Source: Pseudomonadota bacterium (GTDB lineage: Bacteria; Pseudomonadota; Alphaproteobacteria; Rhodobacterales; Rhodobacteraceae). Taken from it: a stretch of 15,016 nt of DNA. Under the pieces are notes generated by a model, which was given only the letters and a program-made list of their open reading frames with translations, was not told the DNA's origin and ran no database searches. The stretch spans positions 1-15,016 of the forward strand of contig JACZTQ010000040.1 of assembly GCA_022573605.1 (NCBI GenBank), given 5' to 3'. The translations under genes were made by a program, and so were the position numbers. Below are positions 7,178 to 14,029 of this stretch, piece after piece. Positions within the stretch are counted from its first letter, which is position 1, and the number at the start of each line of letters is the position of its first letter.

Positions 7178-8097
7178 CATCGCATGTCCTCACGCTCATT
7201 GCCGCGCCCGACGGGCCGCCGCTCGAAGCCGGCCATATCGACCGGGTTCGCGCCCGCCTGCCGGCGGCCCATGCGCCCGACTGGCTGGCGCCAGGCGAGG
7301 CCTGCGACCTGCCGATCGACGCCGCCGGCGCGGCGCAAGCGATGGTCGAGACTGCCCGCGACGCGCTCCGGGGGGTGCTCGGGGGGGCGGCCTTCGATAT
7401 CGCCTGCCTGCCGGCGGCGGGGCGGCGCAAGCGGCTGCTGCTCTCCGACATGGATTCCACCGTGATCGATCAGGAGTGCATCGACGAGCTGGGCGCGCTG
7501 GCTGGAATCGGCGGCGAAATTTCCGCCATTACCGCGCAGGTCATCCGGGGCGACATCAGCTTCGTGGAGGCCCTGAACCAGCGTGTCGCCTTGTTGCGGG
7601 GGCACCAGTCTGGCCTGCTGGAGCAAGCCTACGAGACCCGGATCACGCTGAAGCCGGGGGCGCGGACCCTGGTGCAAACCATGCGGGCCAACGGCGCCCA
7701 TTGTGTTCTGGTGTCGGGCGGATTCACCTATTTCACCGAGCGCATCGCCGCGCGCCTCGGGTTCCATGAGCAAATGGGCAACGAGTTGTTGATCGAGGCC
7801 GGCCTGATTTCGGGCAAGGTGCGCGAGCCGGTGCTGGGCCGCGACGCCAAGCGGGTCGCCCTCGCCCGGCTGTGCCGCGAGCGCGGCTTCGAGGCCAGCG
7901 ACGTGCTGGCGGTGGGCGACGGGGCCAACGACATCGAGATGCTGCTGGCCGCCGGCCTGGGCGTCGCGTTTCACGCCGGACCCGCCGTCAGGGACGCCGC
8001 CGACGCTTGCATCGACCGCGCCGATCTCACCGCGCTGCTCTATCTCCAGGGCTATCGCAAGTCGGACTTCGTCACCGGGGCCGATACCGATACATAG
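7174..8097 (+). CDS. serB: Phosphoserine phosphatase SerB
   Basis: This 307-residue HAD-superfamily enzyme hydrolyses O-phospho-L-serine to serine in the last step of serine synthesis, in the cytosol. HAD motif I is DMDST with nucleophile Asp92 and acid/base Asp94. QECIDELG follows, typical of SerB. Motif II is VLVSGGF (Ser181), motif III includes Lys226 in GRDAKR, and motif IV is VGDGANDIEML (Asp249, Asp253). Residues 1-80 form a weakly conserved N-terminal domain, as in other alphaproteobacterial SerB proteins. The ATG at 7174 has no clear ribosome site; the in-frame sequence upstream looks non-coding. The gene diverges from gntR and converges on glpD. Expression together with the transporter genes is possible but not shown. 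Confidence 0.95.
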   Translation: MTSHVLTLIAAPDGPPLEAGHIDRVRARLPAAHAPDWLAPGEACDLPIDAAGAAQAMVETARDALRGVLGGAAFDIACLPAAGRRKRLLLSDMDSTVIDQECIDELGALAGIGGEISAITAQVIRGDISFVEALNQRVALLRGHQSGLLEQAYETRITLKPGARTLVQTMRANGAHCVLVSGGFTYFTERIAARLGFHEQMGNELLIEAGLISGKVREPVLGRDAKRVALARLCRERGFEASDVLAVGDGANDIEMLLAAGLGVAFHAGPAVRDAADACIDRADLTALLYLQGYRKSDFVTGADTDT

Positions 8098-8116
8098 AGC
8101 CGTGATACCGGATCGC

Positions 8117-8140
8117 GCGCCCCCAACCGCGCCCCCAACC
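8117..8140. repeat. Two tandem copies of a 12-bp repeat
   Basis: GCGCCCCCAACC occurs twice in a row (8117-8128, 8129-8140), directly beside the large inverted repeat after serB. No function is evident. Confidence 0.75.
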
Positions 8141-8141
8141 G

Positions 8142-8219
8142 CAATGTCCCGGCCTTGAGCCGGGACCTCGACCCGCCGCACTCAACGGCGCGAGGTCCCG
8201 GCGCAAGGCCGGGACATTG
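8142..8219. repeat. Long inverted repeat between convergent serB and glpD
   Basis: Two 29-bp arms (8142-8170 and 8191-8219) are complementary with a single mismatch around a 20-base loop. Each arm also holds its own small hairpin with the 7-bp stem TCCCGGC/GCCGGGA (8147-8165 and 8196-8214). The DNA or RNA can therefore fold either as one long stem or as two short ones. The place between convergent genes suits a two-way transcription barrier. The sequence type resembles repetitive intergenic elements of alphaproteobacteria, so more copies elsewhere in the genome are expected. Confidence 0.85.
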
Positions 8220-8246
8220 GCTGCGTGTGATGGGCGGACTTTCCGC

Positions 8247-9812
8247 TCAGGACACGGCCCGCGCCGCCGCTACGGCCCCGCCGGTCTCCGCCTGATCGCG
8301 CATCCAGGCATCCAGCGCCTCGCCCTCGGCCTCGCTCAGGCGCAGGCCCAGCTTGGTGCGCCGCCACAGCACGTCCGATCCGCTGCGGGCCCATTCGCGG
8401 GTCATCAGCCAGCGCACCTCGCGCTCGGTCAGGTTCCAGCCGAAGCCCCGTCCCAGATCGTCCAGGCTCGAGGCGTCCCCCAGCACTTCGCCCGCCTCGG
8501 TGCCGTAGGCGCGCACCAGCCGCCGGGCGAAGCTGTCGTCGAGGAAGGGGTAGCGCGCCCGCAGCCGCCCGATCAGCGCCTCGACCCCGTCGACCGGGAA
8601 GTCGCCGCCGGGCAGCGGCGCGCCGGCGGTCCAGGGGCCGCCCATCTCCGGGAAATACGGCGCCAGCTTCGCCAGCGCCGCCTCGGCCAGGCGCCGGTAG
8701 GTGGTGATCTTGCCGCCGAAGACGTTGAGCAGCGGCGCCGCGCCGCCCTGATCCACGCCGTCCCCATCCACCACCTTCAGCACATAGTCGCGGGTTGCCT
8801 GGGTCGCCGACGAGGCGCCGTCGTCGTAGAGCGGGCGCACCCCCGAATAGCTCCAGACCACATCCTCCTGCGTCACCGGCGCCTTGAAATAGGCGCTCGC
8901 CGCGTCGCACAGATAGGCCCGCTCCTCGGCCGTGCAAACCGCCTCGCCGGGGTCGCCGTCATGGTTGCACTCGGTGGTTCCGATCAGGGTGAAGTCGGTC
9001 TCGTAGGGGATCGCGAAGATGACCCTGCCGTCGGATTGCTGGAAGATGTAGGGCCGGTCGTGGTCGAACAGCCGGCGGGTCACGATATGGCTGCCGCGCA
9101 CCAGCCGGATGCGGGCCGGGGCATCCTCGCGCAGCCGGTTGCGGATCACCTCCTCGACCCAGGGACCGCCGGCATTGACCAGCCCGCGGGCAACGACCAG
9201 CCGCGCGGCGCCGGTCTGCGCATCGCGCAGCTCGACCCGCCAGAGCCCGTCCTTGCGGACAGCGGTCTCGCAGCGGGTCCGGGTCAGCACCTCGGCGCCG
9301 CGCGCCGCGGCGTCGCGCGCGTTCAGCACCACCAGGCGCGAATCCTCGATCCAGCAATCGGAATACTCGAAGCCCTTGCGGAAGGTGTCCTTCAGCGGCG
9401 CCCCGGCCGGATCGGCGGTCAGGTCCAGGGTCCGGGTCGGCGGCAAGAGCTGGCGCCCGCCCAGGTGGTCGTAGATGAACAGCCCGAGGCGCAACAGCCA
9501 GGCCGGGCGCAGCCCCTGGTGATGGGGCAGGATGAAGCGCAGCGGCCAGGCGATATGCGGCATCGCGCGGAGCAGCACCTCGCGCTCGATCAGCGCCTCG
9601 CGCACCAGCCGGAACTCGTAGAACTCCAGGTAGCGCAAACCGCCGTGGAACAGCTTGGTCGAGGCCGACGAGGTCGCCTGCGCCAGGTCGCCCTGTTCGC
9701 ACAGCAGGACTTTGAGCCCGCGCCCGGCGGCGTCGCGGGCGATGCCGCAGCCGTTGACCCCGCCGCCGATGACGACGAGATCGAAGACCGGATCGGCGCG
9801 GGTTTCATTCAT
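8247..9812 (-). CDS. glpD: Aerobic glycerol-3-phosphate dehydrogenase GlpD
   Basis: This 521-residue FAD enzyme oxidises sn-glycerol-3-phosphate to dihydroxyacetone phosphate at the inner membrane and passes electrons to ubiquinone. The N-terminal dinucleotide fold is DLVVIGGGVNGCGIARDAAGRG (residues 11-32). The GlpD signature follows as SSASTKLFHGGLRYLE (48-63). Also present are VNAGGPWV, the active-site region GSHIV and FAIPYETDFTLIGTTE, and NVFGGKITTYRRLAE near 355-370. The C-terminal helical domain is complete and the length is normal. ATG 9812 is chosen; GGAAGA precedes it, and it overlaps the end of the DeoR-family gene by eight bases (ATGAATGA), implying coupled translation. The gene belongs to the glycerol module and is probably controlled by the adjoining regulator. 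Confidence 0.96.
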   Translation of the reverse strand: MNETRADPVFDLVVIGGGVNGCGIARDAAGRGLKVLLCEQGDLAQATSSASTKLFHGGLRYLEFYEFRLVREALIEREVLLRAMPHIAWPLRFILPHHQGLRPAWLLRLGLFIYDHLGGRQLLPPTRTLDLTADPAGAPLKDTFRKGFEYSDCWIEDSRLVVLNARDAAARGAEVLTRTRCETAVRKDGLWRVELRDAQTGAARLVVARGLVNAGGPWVEEVIRNRLREDAPARIRLVRGSHIVTRRLFDHDRPYIFQQSDGRVIFAIPYETDFTLIGTTECNHDGDPGEAVCTAEERAYLCDAASAYFKAPVTQEDVVWSYSGVRPLYDDGASSATQATRDYVLKVVDGDGVDQGGAAPLLNVFGGKITTYRRLAEAALAKLAPYFPEMGGPWTAGAPLPGGDFPVDGVEALIGRLRARYPFLDDSFARRLVRAYGTEAGEVLGDASSLDDLGRGFGWNLTEREVRWLMTREWARSGSDVLWRRTKLGLRLSEAEGEALDAWMRDQAETGGAVAAARAVS

Positions 9813-10602
9813 GTTCGTCTTCCGCCACAAGCGAACCCGGGCCTTGCGCCACCACCACCTCGACCTCGTTGGCGTCGCAGGCGTCGCCGAACCGGGCCGG
9901 AGGCGGGCGGTCGGTGACGAACATGTCGATCCGCGAGAGGTCGCAAATCCGCACCGGCGCCGAGCGCTCGAACTTCTGGTGGTCGGCGACCAGAATGGTT
10001 CGCCGGGAATTGGCGATGATCGCCCGCGCCACCGAGACCTCGCGGTAGTCGTAGTCGAGCAGCGCGCCGTCCTCGTCGAGCGCCGAGGCGCCGATCACCG
10101 CGCAATCGACCCGGAACTGCCGGATGAACTCGACCGCGGCCTCGCCGACAATGGCGCCATCGGCTTGCCGGACCGCGCCGCCGGCCAGGATCAGCTCTTT
10201 CGCGGGCGAGCCGCTGAGGATGTTTATCACATTGATGTTGTTGGTGATCACGACAAGATCGCGGTGGTTGTAGAGGGCCCGCGCGACCTGTTCGGTGGTG
10301 GTCCCGATATTGATGATCAGCGAGCTGTTGTCCGGTATCTGCGCCGCCGCGGCGGCGCCGATCAGCGTCTTCTCGGCGGCCAGCAGGTGGCGCCGGTCCT
10401 GATAGCCGACATTGGAGATCGAGTTGGCCGGCATCGCGCCGCCGTGGACCCGGGCCAGCAAGCCGCGGTGGCACAACTCGTTCAGGTCGCGGCGGATCGT
10501 CTGGGGGGTCACCGCGAAGGCCGTGGCGAGGCTCTCGACCGCGACCCGGCCCTTGGTGCGGGCGGCGGTCAGGATCTCGTTCTGGCGCTGCGAGATGTTC
10601 AT
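9805..10602 (-). CDS. glpR: DeoR-family regulator, GlpR-like
   Basis: This 265-residue regulator has an N-terminal DeoR helix-turn-helix (MNISQRQNEI at the start, then VESLATAFAVTPQTIRRDLN at 22-41 and RVHGGA at 51-56). The sensor domain is of the DeoR C-terminal type: INIGTTTEQVA, VVITNNINVINIL, LAGGAVRQADGAIVG, and DYREVSVARAII near 190. These domains bind phosphorylated sugars or glycerol-3-phosphate. The overlap with glpD and the divergent glycerol binding-protein gene support a GlpR role: repression relieved by glycerol-3-phosphate. The ATG at 10602 is chosen; GTG at 10611 is an alternative, and neither has a strong ribosome site. Symbol by context rather than by a unique motif. Confidence 0.88.
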   Translation of the reverse strand: MNISQRQNEILTAARTKGRVAVESLATAFAVTPQTIRRDLNELCHRGLLARVHGGAMPANSISNVGYQDRRHLLAAEKTLIGAAAAAQIPDNSSLIINIGTTTEQVARALYNHRDLVVITNNINVINILSGSPAKELILAGGAVRQADGAIVGEAAVEFIRQFRVDCAVIGASALDEDGALLDYDYREVSVARAIIANSRRTILVADHQKFERSAPVRICDLSRIDMFVTDRPPPARFGDACDANEVEVVVAQGPGSLVAEDEHE

Positions 10603-10651
10603 GTCTACCACGCTCGGACTGGCGTCCGTCCGGCAACGCTGCCATTCGGAT

Positions 10652-10708
10652 GGTTCATTCCGGAATAATACGAACCTTCACTTGACGCGCAAGTGATATT
10701 CATATGAA
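10652..10708. promoter_or_regulatory. Divergent glp promoter region with candidate operators
   Basis: The 155 bp between the DeoR gene and glpV hold several palindromes. These are GGTTC and GAACC 15 bp apart (10652-10676), enclosing ATTCCGGAAT (10657-10666), then TCACTTG/CAAGTGA around 5 bases (10678-10696), and TTCATATGAA (10699-10708). On the plus strand TTGACG (10682-10687) is a good -35 for glpV, with TATGAA 15 bases on. On the minus strand TATTAT (complement of 10665-10670) is a good -10 for the regulator. The TCACTTG palindrome overlaps the -35 region in both directions, as expected for a shared operator. Assignment to GlpR is inferred. Confidence 0.5.
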
Positions 10709-10757
10709 CATGGCGAGGCCCGGGGAATGGCCGGGCCAATTCACTTGGGAGGATGGA

Positions 10758-12497
10758 ATGCGCAAACACCTTCTGTCGGCCGTGGCGGCAATGGCCCTGA
10801 CGGTATCGGCATATTCCGCGGTCGCCGACGTGGCCGCCGCGAGAAAGTGGGTCGCGGACGAATTTCAACCGTCGTCGATCTCGAAGGCGGAACAGATGGC
10901 CGAGATGAAGTGGTTCATCAAGGCGGCGGAGCCCTTCGTCGGCATGGAGATCAACGTGCTGTCGGAGACGATTCCGACCCACACCTACGAGTCCACGGTG
11001 CTGACCAGGGCGTTCGAGGAAATCACCGGCATCAAGGTCAACCACCAGGTGCTCGGCGAGGGCGAGGTGGTGCAGGCGGTTCAGACCCAGATGCAGACCA
11101 ACCGCAACATCTATGACGCCTACATCAACGACAGCGACCTGATCGGCACCCATTCGCGCCTGCAACTGGCGATCAACCTGACCGACTGGATGGCCGGCGA
11201 GGGCGCCGACGTGACCAACCCCGGCCTCGATATCGACGACTTCATCGGCAAGTCGTTCACCACCGGCCCGGACGGCAAGCTCTACCAGCTTCCCGACCAG
11301 CAGTTCGCCAACCTCTACTGGTTCCGCAAGGACTGGTTCGACCGCGCCGACCTGCAAGCCCGGTTCAAGGACCGCTACGGCTACGACCTGGGCGTGCCGG
11401 TCAACTGGTCGGCCTACGAGGACATCGCCGAGTTCTTCTCGATCCATGTCAAGGAGATCGACGGCGTTCGCATCTACGGCCACATGGATTACGGCAAGCG
11501 CGCCCCCGATCTGGGCTGGCGCATGACCGATGCCTGGCTGTCGATGGCCGGCGCCGGCTCCAAGGGTCTGCCGAACGGCGTGCCGATCGACGAATGGGGC
11601 ATCCGCATGGAAGCCGGCTCGTGCAACCCGGCGGGCGCCAGCATCTCGCGCGGTGGGGCCACCAACGGCCCGGCGGCGGTCTACGCGATCCGCAAATGGG
11701 ACGAGTGGCTGCGCAAATACGCCCCTCCGGGAGCGGCCAGCTATGATTTCTACCAGTCGCTGCCGGCGCTGAGCCAGGGCAACGTGGCCCAGCAGATTTT
11801 CTGGTACACCGCGTTTACCGCCTCGATGGTGGCGCCGCAATCGGAGGGCAACAACACCGTCGATGCCGACGGCAACCCGCTGTGGCGGATGGCCCCGAGC
11901 CCGCACGGGCCCTACTGGGTCGAAGGCCAGAAGCTGGGTTATCAGGACGCCGGTTCCTGGACTCTGTTCAAGTCGACCCCGGTCAAGCGCCGCAAGGCGG
12001 CCTGGCTCTACGCCCAGTTCGTGGTCTCCAAGACCGTCGATGTGAGGAAAAGCCATGTCGGCCTGACCTTCATCCGCGAGTCGACCATCAACCACGAGAG
12101 CTTCACCGAGCGGGCGCCGAAGCTGGGCGGGCTGATCGAATTCTACCGCTCGCCCGACCGGGTGCTGTGGACGCCGACCGGCGTCAACGTGCCGGATTAT
12201 CCCAAGCTGGCCCAGATCTGGTGGCAGCAGATCGGTGACGTGAACTCGGGCGCCTTCACCCCGCAGCAGGCGATGGACCGTCTCGCCGCCGAGATGGACC
12301 AGGTGATGGCCCGGATGCAGGCGGTGGACGAGGCGGCCGGGGTCTACGGCGGCTGCGGCCCGCGGCTGAACCCGGAGGTCGATCCCGCCGAGTGGCTCGG
12401 GCGTCCGGACGGTCCCAAGGCCAAGCTGGCCAACGAGAAGCCGCCGGGCGAGACCATCGCCGATGACGAGTTGATCAAGCGCTGGGCCGCCAACTGA
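10758..12497 (+). CDS. glpV: Glycerol ABC transporter substrate-binding protein, GlpV-like
   Basis: This 579-residue periplasmic solute-binding protein has a signal peptide at residues 1-23 (MRKHLL, then a hydrophobic stretch, then SAVAD). The large size, FDRADLQARFKDRYGYDL and DAWLSMAGAGSKGLPNG match the binding protein of the rhizobial glycerol transporter (GlpV). GGGAGG five bases before the ATG fixes the start; an in-frame ATG at 10704 adds a non-signal extension and is less likely. The gene is divergent from the regulator and glpD and is followed by a glpS-like ATPase, the same gene set as the rhizobial glp locus. It would deliver glycerol to the membrane complex. Function is inferred from family resemblance and context. 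Confidence 0.85.
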   Translation: MRKHLLSAVAAMALTVSAYSAVADVAAARKWVADEFQPSSISKAEQMAEMKWFIKAAEPFVGMEINVLSETIPTHTYESTVLTRAFEEITGIKVNHQVLGEGEVVQAVQTQMQTNRNIYDAYINDSDLIGTHSRLQLAINLTDWMAGEGADVTNPGLDIDDFIGKSFTTGPDGKLYQLPDQQFANLYWFRKDWFDRADLQARFKDRYGYDLGVPVNWSAYEDIAEFFSIHVKEIDGVRIYGHMDYGKRAPDLGWRMTDAWLSMAGAGSKGLPNGVPIDEWGIRMEAGSCNPAGASISRGGATNGPAAVYAIRKWDEWLRKYAPPGAASYDFYQSLPALSQGNVAQQIFWYTAFTASMVAPQSEGNNTVDADGNPLWRMAPSPHGPYWVEGQKLGYQDAGSWTLFKSTPVKRRKAAWLYAQFVVSKTVDVRKSHVGLTFIRESTINHESFTERAPKLGGLIEFYRSPDRVLWTPTGVNVPDYPKLAQIWWQQIGDVNSGAFTPQQAMDRLAAEMDQVMARMQAVDEAAGVYGGCGPRLNPEVDPAEWLGRPDGPKAKLANEKPPGETIADDELIKRWAAN

Positions 12498-12520
12498 GGC
12501 GCCAGCACCGGCCCGACAAC

Positions 12521-12551
12521 GCCGCCGGGGAGCAATCTGCTTCCCGGCGGC
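12521..12551 (+). terminator. GC hairpin after glpV, probably mRNA-stabilising or attenuating
   Basis: A 13-bp stem with one G-U pair (12521-12533 with 12539-12551) and the loop AATCT lies 23 bases after the glpV stop. No T-run follows directly, so some read-through into the ATPase gene is expected. It mirrors the hairpin at 4470-4501 after the other binding-protein gene. Confidence 0.65.
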
Positions 12552-12645
12552 TCCTTGTGGACCTATTGTGTTTTCCCGGGCGCCGGACTCCCCGGCGCTC
12601 CGGCCCGACGCTTCGGACCGCACGGCACCAGCGCGAAAGCAAGGC

Positions 12646-13887
12646 ATGACGCTCGAGTTGAGAAATGTGGTCAAGCGCGTCGGCGCCGAGACCCATATCT
12701 TCGACACCAGCCTGACCCTGGCGAGCGGGGGCTTCAACGTCCTGCTCGGCGCCACCGGCGCCGGCAAGACCACCCTGATCAAGCTGATGGCCGGGCTCGA
12801 GCAGCCGACCTCGGGCGAGATCTGGTTCAACGGCGAGAACGTCACCGGCCGCTCGCCGCAGCGCCGCAACGTCGCGCTGGTGCACCAGTTCTTCATCAAC
12901 TACGAGAACATGACGGTGTTCGGCAACATCGCCTCGCCCTTGCGGGTCGCCGGCCTGGACCGGCGCGAAATCGAGCGCCGGGTCGGCGAGACCGCCGAGC
13001 TGCTGCGCCTGACGGAGCTGCTGGGGCGGCGCCCGTCCGAGCTTTCCGGCGGCCAGCAGCAGCGCACCGCGCTGGCCCGCGCCATCGTCAAGGATTCGGG
13101 CCTGGTGCTGCTCGACGAGCCGCTCGCCAACCTCGACTACAAGCTGCGCGAGGAACTTCGCGACCAGCTGCCGCAACTCTTTGCCGATCGCGGCGCGATC
13201 GTCGTCTACGCCACCTCCGAACCCTCCGAGGCGCTGCTGCTGGGCGGCCACACCGCGACCATGAGCGAGGGCCGGGTGACCCAGTTCGGGGTCACCCCGG
13301 TGTGCTACCGCCAGCCGCGCGACCTGGTGACGGCGGAGGTCTTCTCCGACCCGCCGATCAACTTGGCGCCGGTGGCCAAGCGGGGCGGGCGGATCGTCTT
13401 CAACGACGCTGTGCAGTGGTCCGTCACCGGGGCCATCGCCGCCGCCCCGGACGGCGACTATACCGTCGGGGTCCGCCCCCATTTCGTCACCCCGCGGCGC
13501 CTCGGGGCGGACGCGGTCCGGCTCGACGGCCGGGTTTTGCTCACCGAACTGTCGGGCTCGGAAAGCATGGCGCATTTCGACCTCGATGGGCGCGTCTGGG
13601 TGGCCCAGAGCCACGGCGTACACCCCTACGAGGTTGGCGCGACGCATGATTTCTTCGTCGATATCGACTACGTTGCGGGTGTCGGACGCCATGCTTCCCT
13701 TGGTTTTCCCTGGAAATTCGAAAGGAACCTGCCTTCTGTCAGGCGCCCCACGCCGGCATTGGGCGCCGATTCGTTCGATGTGTTGAGCCGAATGCTTGGA
13801 ATATCTAAAGAACAATATGACGACCTGGAGGCCAGAAATATCACGGGGACAGTGCCACTTTCAGTCCAGGTTGAACCACGTGTGTAA
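12646..13887 (+). CDS. glpS: GlpS-like ABC ATPase fused to a CoA-transferase C-terminal tail
   Basis: The 413-residue frame is a composite. Residues 1 to about 335 are a sugar/glycerol-type ABC ATPase: Walker A GATGAGKT (35-42), Q-loop Gln81, signature LSGGQQQR (133-140), Walker B LVLLDEP (153-159), and a C-terminal OB-type regulatory domain (GVRPHF, VLLTELSGSE). The switch His is replaced by Ser191 in YATSEPSEA. From about residue 330-342 onward the sequence (GRHASLGFPWKFER, then ALGADSFDVLSRMLGISKEQ, then DDLEARNIT) is that of a CaiB/BaiF CoA-transferase C-terminus. G+C and codon use change at the same place. The last part of the ATPase and the rest of the glycerol operon (second ATPase, permeases) are missing. 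The frame is continuous, so a fusion protein could be made; its activity is doubtful. The ATG at 12646 follows AAGG. Confidence 0.82.
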   Translation: MTLELRNVVKRVGAETHIFDTSLTLASGGFNVLLGATGAGKTTLIKLMAGLEQPTSGEIWFNGENVTGRSPQRRNVALVHQFFINYENMTVFGNIASPLRVAGLDRREIERRVGETAELLRLTELLGRRPSELSGGQQQRTALARAIVKDSGLVLLDEPLANLDYKLREELRDQLPQLFADRGAIVVYATSEPSEALLLGGHTATMSEGRVTQFGVTPVCYRQPRDLVTAEVFSDPPINLAPVAKRGGRIVFNDAVQWSVTGAIAAAPDGDYTVGVRPHFVTPRRLGADAVRLDGRVLLTELSGSESMAHFDLDGRVWVAQSHGVHPYEVGATHDFFVDIDYVAGVGRHASLGFPWKFERNLPSVRRPTPALGADSFDVLSRMLGISKEQYDDLEARNITGTVPLSVQVEPRV

Positions 13888-14029
13888 GAGCAACAATGCC
13901 CCTGTATCTGCGAAGTCCAAGTTCATACAACAACAAAGAATTATGCAATCTGCGCTCAACAAACGACTCCACTGAAAGAACTTAAATGCGGTCGATCTAC
14001 AAGCCAAACTGCACTGGTGAAGGTGAAGA

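Noticed and set aside
8117..8140. Tandem 12-bp copies as the start of a CRISPR or minisatellite array
   Set aside because: Only two copies, with no spacers.
8217..9917. 566-codon plus-strand frame opposite glpD
   Set aside because: Composition-driven shadow in GC-rich DNA; glpD on the minus strand has all family motifs.
10605..12899. 764-codon minus-strand frame opposite glpV
   Set aside because: No recognisable domain, and it covers the glpV frame, its signal peptide and ribosome site, and the divergent promoter.
13888..14029. Search for an insertion sequence, att site or tRNA that could explain the composition change
   Set aside because: The 142-bp gap is AT-richer but holds no inverted-repeat ends, duplicated target, tRNA-like fold or transposase fragment that I can see.
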